This document shows, in pieces, positions 12,701-14,031 of a stretch of 14,031 nt of DNA; position 1 is the stretch's first letter; each line of letters starts with the position of its first letter. Made by a program: the position numbers and the translations under genes. The DNA is from Acidobacteriota bacterium (GTDB lineage Bacteria > Acidobacteriota > Vicinamibacteria > Vicinamibacterales > Fen-181), in NCBI GenBank assembly GCA_003157675.1, contig PMKG01000412.1:1-14031 (forward strand), written 5' to 3'. Under the pieces are notes generated by a model that searched no databases, had not been told where the DNA came from, and saw only the letters and a list, made by a program, of their open reading frames with translations.

Positions 12701-13789
12701 ATGAGACATACACTATTGTTCACGTCATCCGTCATCGTGGCTGCCTTGAGCGTCGCGGCCTTGCCGGCCGGCGCCCAGGATCGTCAGCAAAGCAGGCACC
12801 AGGGTGGCAGCGGGCACCCCTCAGCCAGGCAGTCGGCCCCGCGCCAGTCGTCGCACGGGTCGTCAGCCCAGACCCGGCAGAGCGCGCCTCAGGGCTCGAA
12901 CGCGGCACCGCGAACGATGTCCAGATCGTCTGGGAATCGTGCGTACTCCGGCACGCAGGTGCTGCCCCGGTCGTCCGGGAATCGTGCGTACTCCGGCACG
13001 CAGGCGCTGCCCCGGTCGTCTGGGAATCGTGCGTACTCCAGCATGCAGGCGCTGCCCCGGTCGTCTGGAAACCGCATGTATGGAAACAACGCCTACGGGG
13101 CCCGAACAGCGGTGCCCCGTTTCAACTCGCCGTCGTATAGTGGCGGGCGCGGATACGGCTACGCGTCCCCCGGCGCCCGTAGTTTCGGCGGCCGCCCGGG
13201 CATGATCCGCCCGTACTTTTCACGCGCATACGTTCGCCCCTACGGGTGGGCGCCGTACAGCCCGTTCCGTTTCGGCCGACCCTACTACGCGTTCTCGCCG
13301 TGGCTGAGCCTCGGGTTCGGTGTCTGGGCCGGCTATCCGGTGCCGTATCCCTGGGTCTCTCTGGGTAGCTACCAGCCGACCGTGTTCGGGGCTTACGCGG
13401 ACGACGGCTACCAGCCGTTGCCCGGTTCGTCGACTTACGTCGGCGCGAACAACTACGACGGCGCGAGCAACTACGCCGGCGCGAACACCAACGGCGGCGT
13501 GAACGTCAACGGCGGCGTGAACGTCAACGCTGGCGCGAACGCCAGCGGTGGTGCGAACAACTACGGTGGCGCGAGCTTCGACATCCAGCCGGCGGACGCC
13601 AACCTGTTCGTGGATGGGCAATACGTCGGCGTCGTGGGCAGCTTCGGGCCGTCGAGCGAGCCGCTGACGCTGGAGCCGGGTCAGCACCGGATCGCGGTCC
13701 AGAAGGACGGATTCCGCCCGATGGAGTGGGACGTGACAGTCGACGCCGGACAGGTCGTTCCCTACCGCGGCGTGCTCGAGAGACAATAG
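12701..13789 (+). CDS. Secreted repeat-rich protein with C-terminal PEGA domain
   Basis: A 362-residue exported protein. Residues 1-26 are a classic signal peptide ending ALPAGAQ before DRQQS. Residues about 27-74 are Ser/Gln/Arg-rich and probably disordered. Residues 75-133 hold three near-perfect 15-residue repeats, each beginning RSSGNR, plus a partial fourth. The middle (about 150-240) is rich in Tyr, Pro, Phe, Gly and Trp (RPYYAFSPWLSLGFGVWAGY). Residues 248-292 are G-A/V-N-type hexapeptide repeats. Residues about 290-362 are a PEGA domain (FDIQPADANLFVDGQYVGVV, PGQHRIAVQKDGF), a beta module found in surface-layer and cell-envelope proteins. Function is unknown; an envelope or matrix role is inferred. 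ATG 12701 is chosen because the signal peptide starts there, with AGAGAAG 3 nt upstream; the frame extends upstream to 12560 but only through promoter DNA. A sigma-54 promoter lies directly upstream. Confidence 0.88.
   Translation: MRHTLLFTSSVIVAALSVAALPAGAQDRQQSRHQGGSGHPSARQSAPRQSSHGSSAQTRQSAPQGSNAAPRTMSRSSGNRAYSGTQVLPRSSGNRAYSGTQALPRSSGNRAYSSMQALPRSSGNRMYGNNAYGARTAVPRFNSPSYSGGRGYGYASPGARSFGGRPGMIRPYFSRAYVRPYGWAPYSPFRFGRPYYAFSPWLSLGFGVWAGYPVPYPWVSLGSYQPTVFGAYADDGYQPLPGSSTYVGANNYDGASNYAGANTNGGVNVNGGVNVNAGANASGGANNYGGASFDIQPADANLFVDGQYVGVVGSFGPSSEPLTLEPGQHRIAVQKDGFRPMEWDVTVDAGQVVPYRGVLERQ
12923..13099 (+). repeat. 45-bp tandem repeats inside the PEGA protein gene
   Basis: Three full units at 12923-12967, 12968-13012 and 13013-13057, and a diverged partial fourth to about 13099. 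Each unit codes for 15 residues of the form RSSGNRAYSGTQxLP. Units differ by only a few bases (for example TCT/TCC, ACG/ATG), so the array is recent enough to expand or contract by slippage without breaking the frame. Confidence 0.9.
13442..13576 (+). repeat. 18-bp tandem repeats (G-A/V-N hexapeptide) in the PEGA protein gene
   Basis: Seven full 18-bp units from 13442 to 13567 and a half unit to 13576. They read GANNYD, GASNYA, GANTNG, GVNVNG, GVNVNA, GANASG, GANNYG, GAS. The period keeps the reading frame. The block forms an Asn/Gly-rich linker just before the PEGA domain. Confidence 0.88.
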
Positions 13790-13809
13790 GGCACGGATAC
13801 CAGATGACG

Positions 13810-13945
13810 GCCCGCATGCGATAAGCGCGGGCGGCAGGGCCTAGCGAGGCGCGCCTCAGACCGCCGAGCGTGGAGCGGCGGGGTTCCATGGCGGCCCTTG
13901 CTAGCCCCAGGAACGCTGTTGGCTGGCCCCGCTCGTGCGCGGGGC
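13810..13945. terminator. Cluster of hairpins downstream of the PEGA protein gene
   Basis: Several inverted repeats follow the stop codon closely. They are GCCCGC (13810-13815) with GCGGGC (13827-13832); the 12-bp palindrome GAGGCGCGCCTC (13846-13857); CCGCCG (13861-13866) with CGGCGG (13876-13881); and GCCCCGC (13926-13932) with GCGGGGC (13939-13945). A looser outer pairing (13837-13850 with 13896-13909, 11 of 14) encloses two of them. None has a T-tract, so the terminator call rests on position and stem strength only. A structured RNA or repeat element is the alternative. No gene is supported between 13790 and the window end. Confidence 0.4.
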
Positions 13946-13949
13946 TCTA

Positions 13950-14022
13950 GACGTCTTGAAGGGCACGAGCGACCTCGATAGAACGTGACTCATCCGCAAC
14001 GACTCTTGCCCTTCAAGACGTC
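13950..14022. repeat. 20-bp inverted repeat near the window end
   Basis: GACGTCTTGAAGGGCACGAG (13950-13969) pairs with 14003-14022 at 19 of 20 positions, with the first 16 perfect, around a 33-bp spacer. It is the strongest inverted repeat in the window. It could be a terminator stem, a recombination or regulator site for a gene beyond the edge, or the end of a small palindromic element. The sequence alone does not decide. Confidence 0.7.
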
Positions 14023-14031
14023 AAAGGCTAC

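Noticed and set aside
12267..12704. 145-codon plus-strand frame before the PEGA gene
   Set aside because: It overlaps the sigma-54 promoter and operator and mirrors the minus-strand remnant; the composition is Arg/Ser-rich with no domain.
9187..12735. 1182-codon minus-strand frame spanning the SPFH, small protein and cytochrome c genes
   Set aside because: It runs out of frame with all three supported genes and contains none of their motifs, and its ends do not match any ribosome site.
12923..13099. CRISPR-like array suggested by regular 45-bp repeats
   Set aside because: The units are contiguous with no spacers and are in frame inside a coding sequence.
13790..14031. Integron attC site or tRNA in the hairpin-rich end
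   Set aside because: No GTTRRRY/RYYYAAC core pair was found at the arm ends, and no cloverleaf with a T-loop motif could be drawn.

Overview
The window is a GC-rich stretch of bacterial chromosome with tightly packed genes. Its most telling gene is an orphan FtsX/MacB-type permease of the acidobacterial 'ADOP' kind. Together with a secreted M3 peptidase, a TMTC-like membrane/TPR protein and a PEGA-domain surface protein, it suggests an Acidobacteriota member, probably near Vicinamibacteria. This placement is inferred from gene content only. I see no tRNA, rRNA, CRISPR array, transposase or phage gene.

Left part (1-5953). The 3' end of metK enters from the left edge. Two minus-strand genes follow: a DUF1810 protein and a signal-peptide-bearing M3 metallopeptidase. 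The short intergenic regions on both sides of the DUF1810 gene hold the same kind of structure: degenerate 7-bp tandem repeats in opposing arms around a shared CACGCGTG core. The repeat arms also encode the last codons of the DUF1810 gene and the stop of the peptidase gene. A TIGR01777-type NAD(P)-binding protein diverges from the peptidase, and a TMTC-like membrane protein with TPR repeats follows it.

Middle (5991-12026). Five minus-strand genes lie in a row with gaps of 57-114 bp. In transcription order they are a membrane-anchored cytochrome c, a 57-residue two-helix membrane protein, a large SPFH/flotillin-like protein, a DinB-superfamily protein and the ADOP permease. The first three have strong Shine-Dalgarno sites and may form a membrane-associated operon. 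Hairpins lie between cytochrome c and the small protein, and just in front of the permease.

Right part (12027-14031). A 61-codon minus-strand fragment resembles the C-terminus of a small secreted-protein family and appears to be a gene remnant. Beyond it is the clearest regulatory signal in the window: a textbook sigma-54 promoter (TGGCAC-N5-TTGC) preceded by a 16-bp palindrome about 94 bp upstream of the predicted transcription start. It reads into a secreted, aromatic-rich protein with two internal tandem-repeat blocks and a C-terminal PEGA domain. The last 240 bp hold no gene that I can support but are crowded with inverted repeats, including a 20-bp pair with one mismatch.

I did not find an obvious new multi-gene defence or biosynthetic system. 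The best leads are the heptamer/CACGCGTG intergenic elements and the sigma-54-controlled PEGA surface protein.
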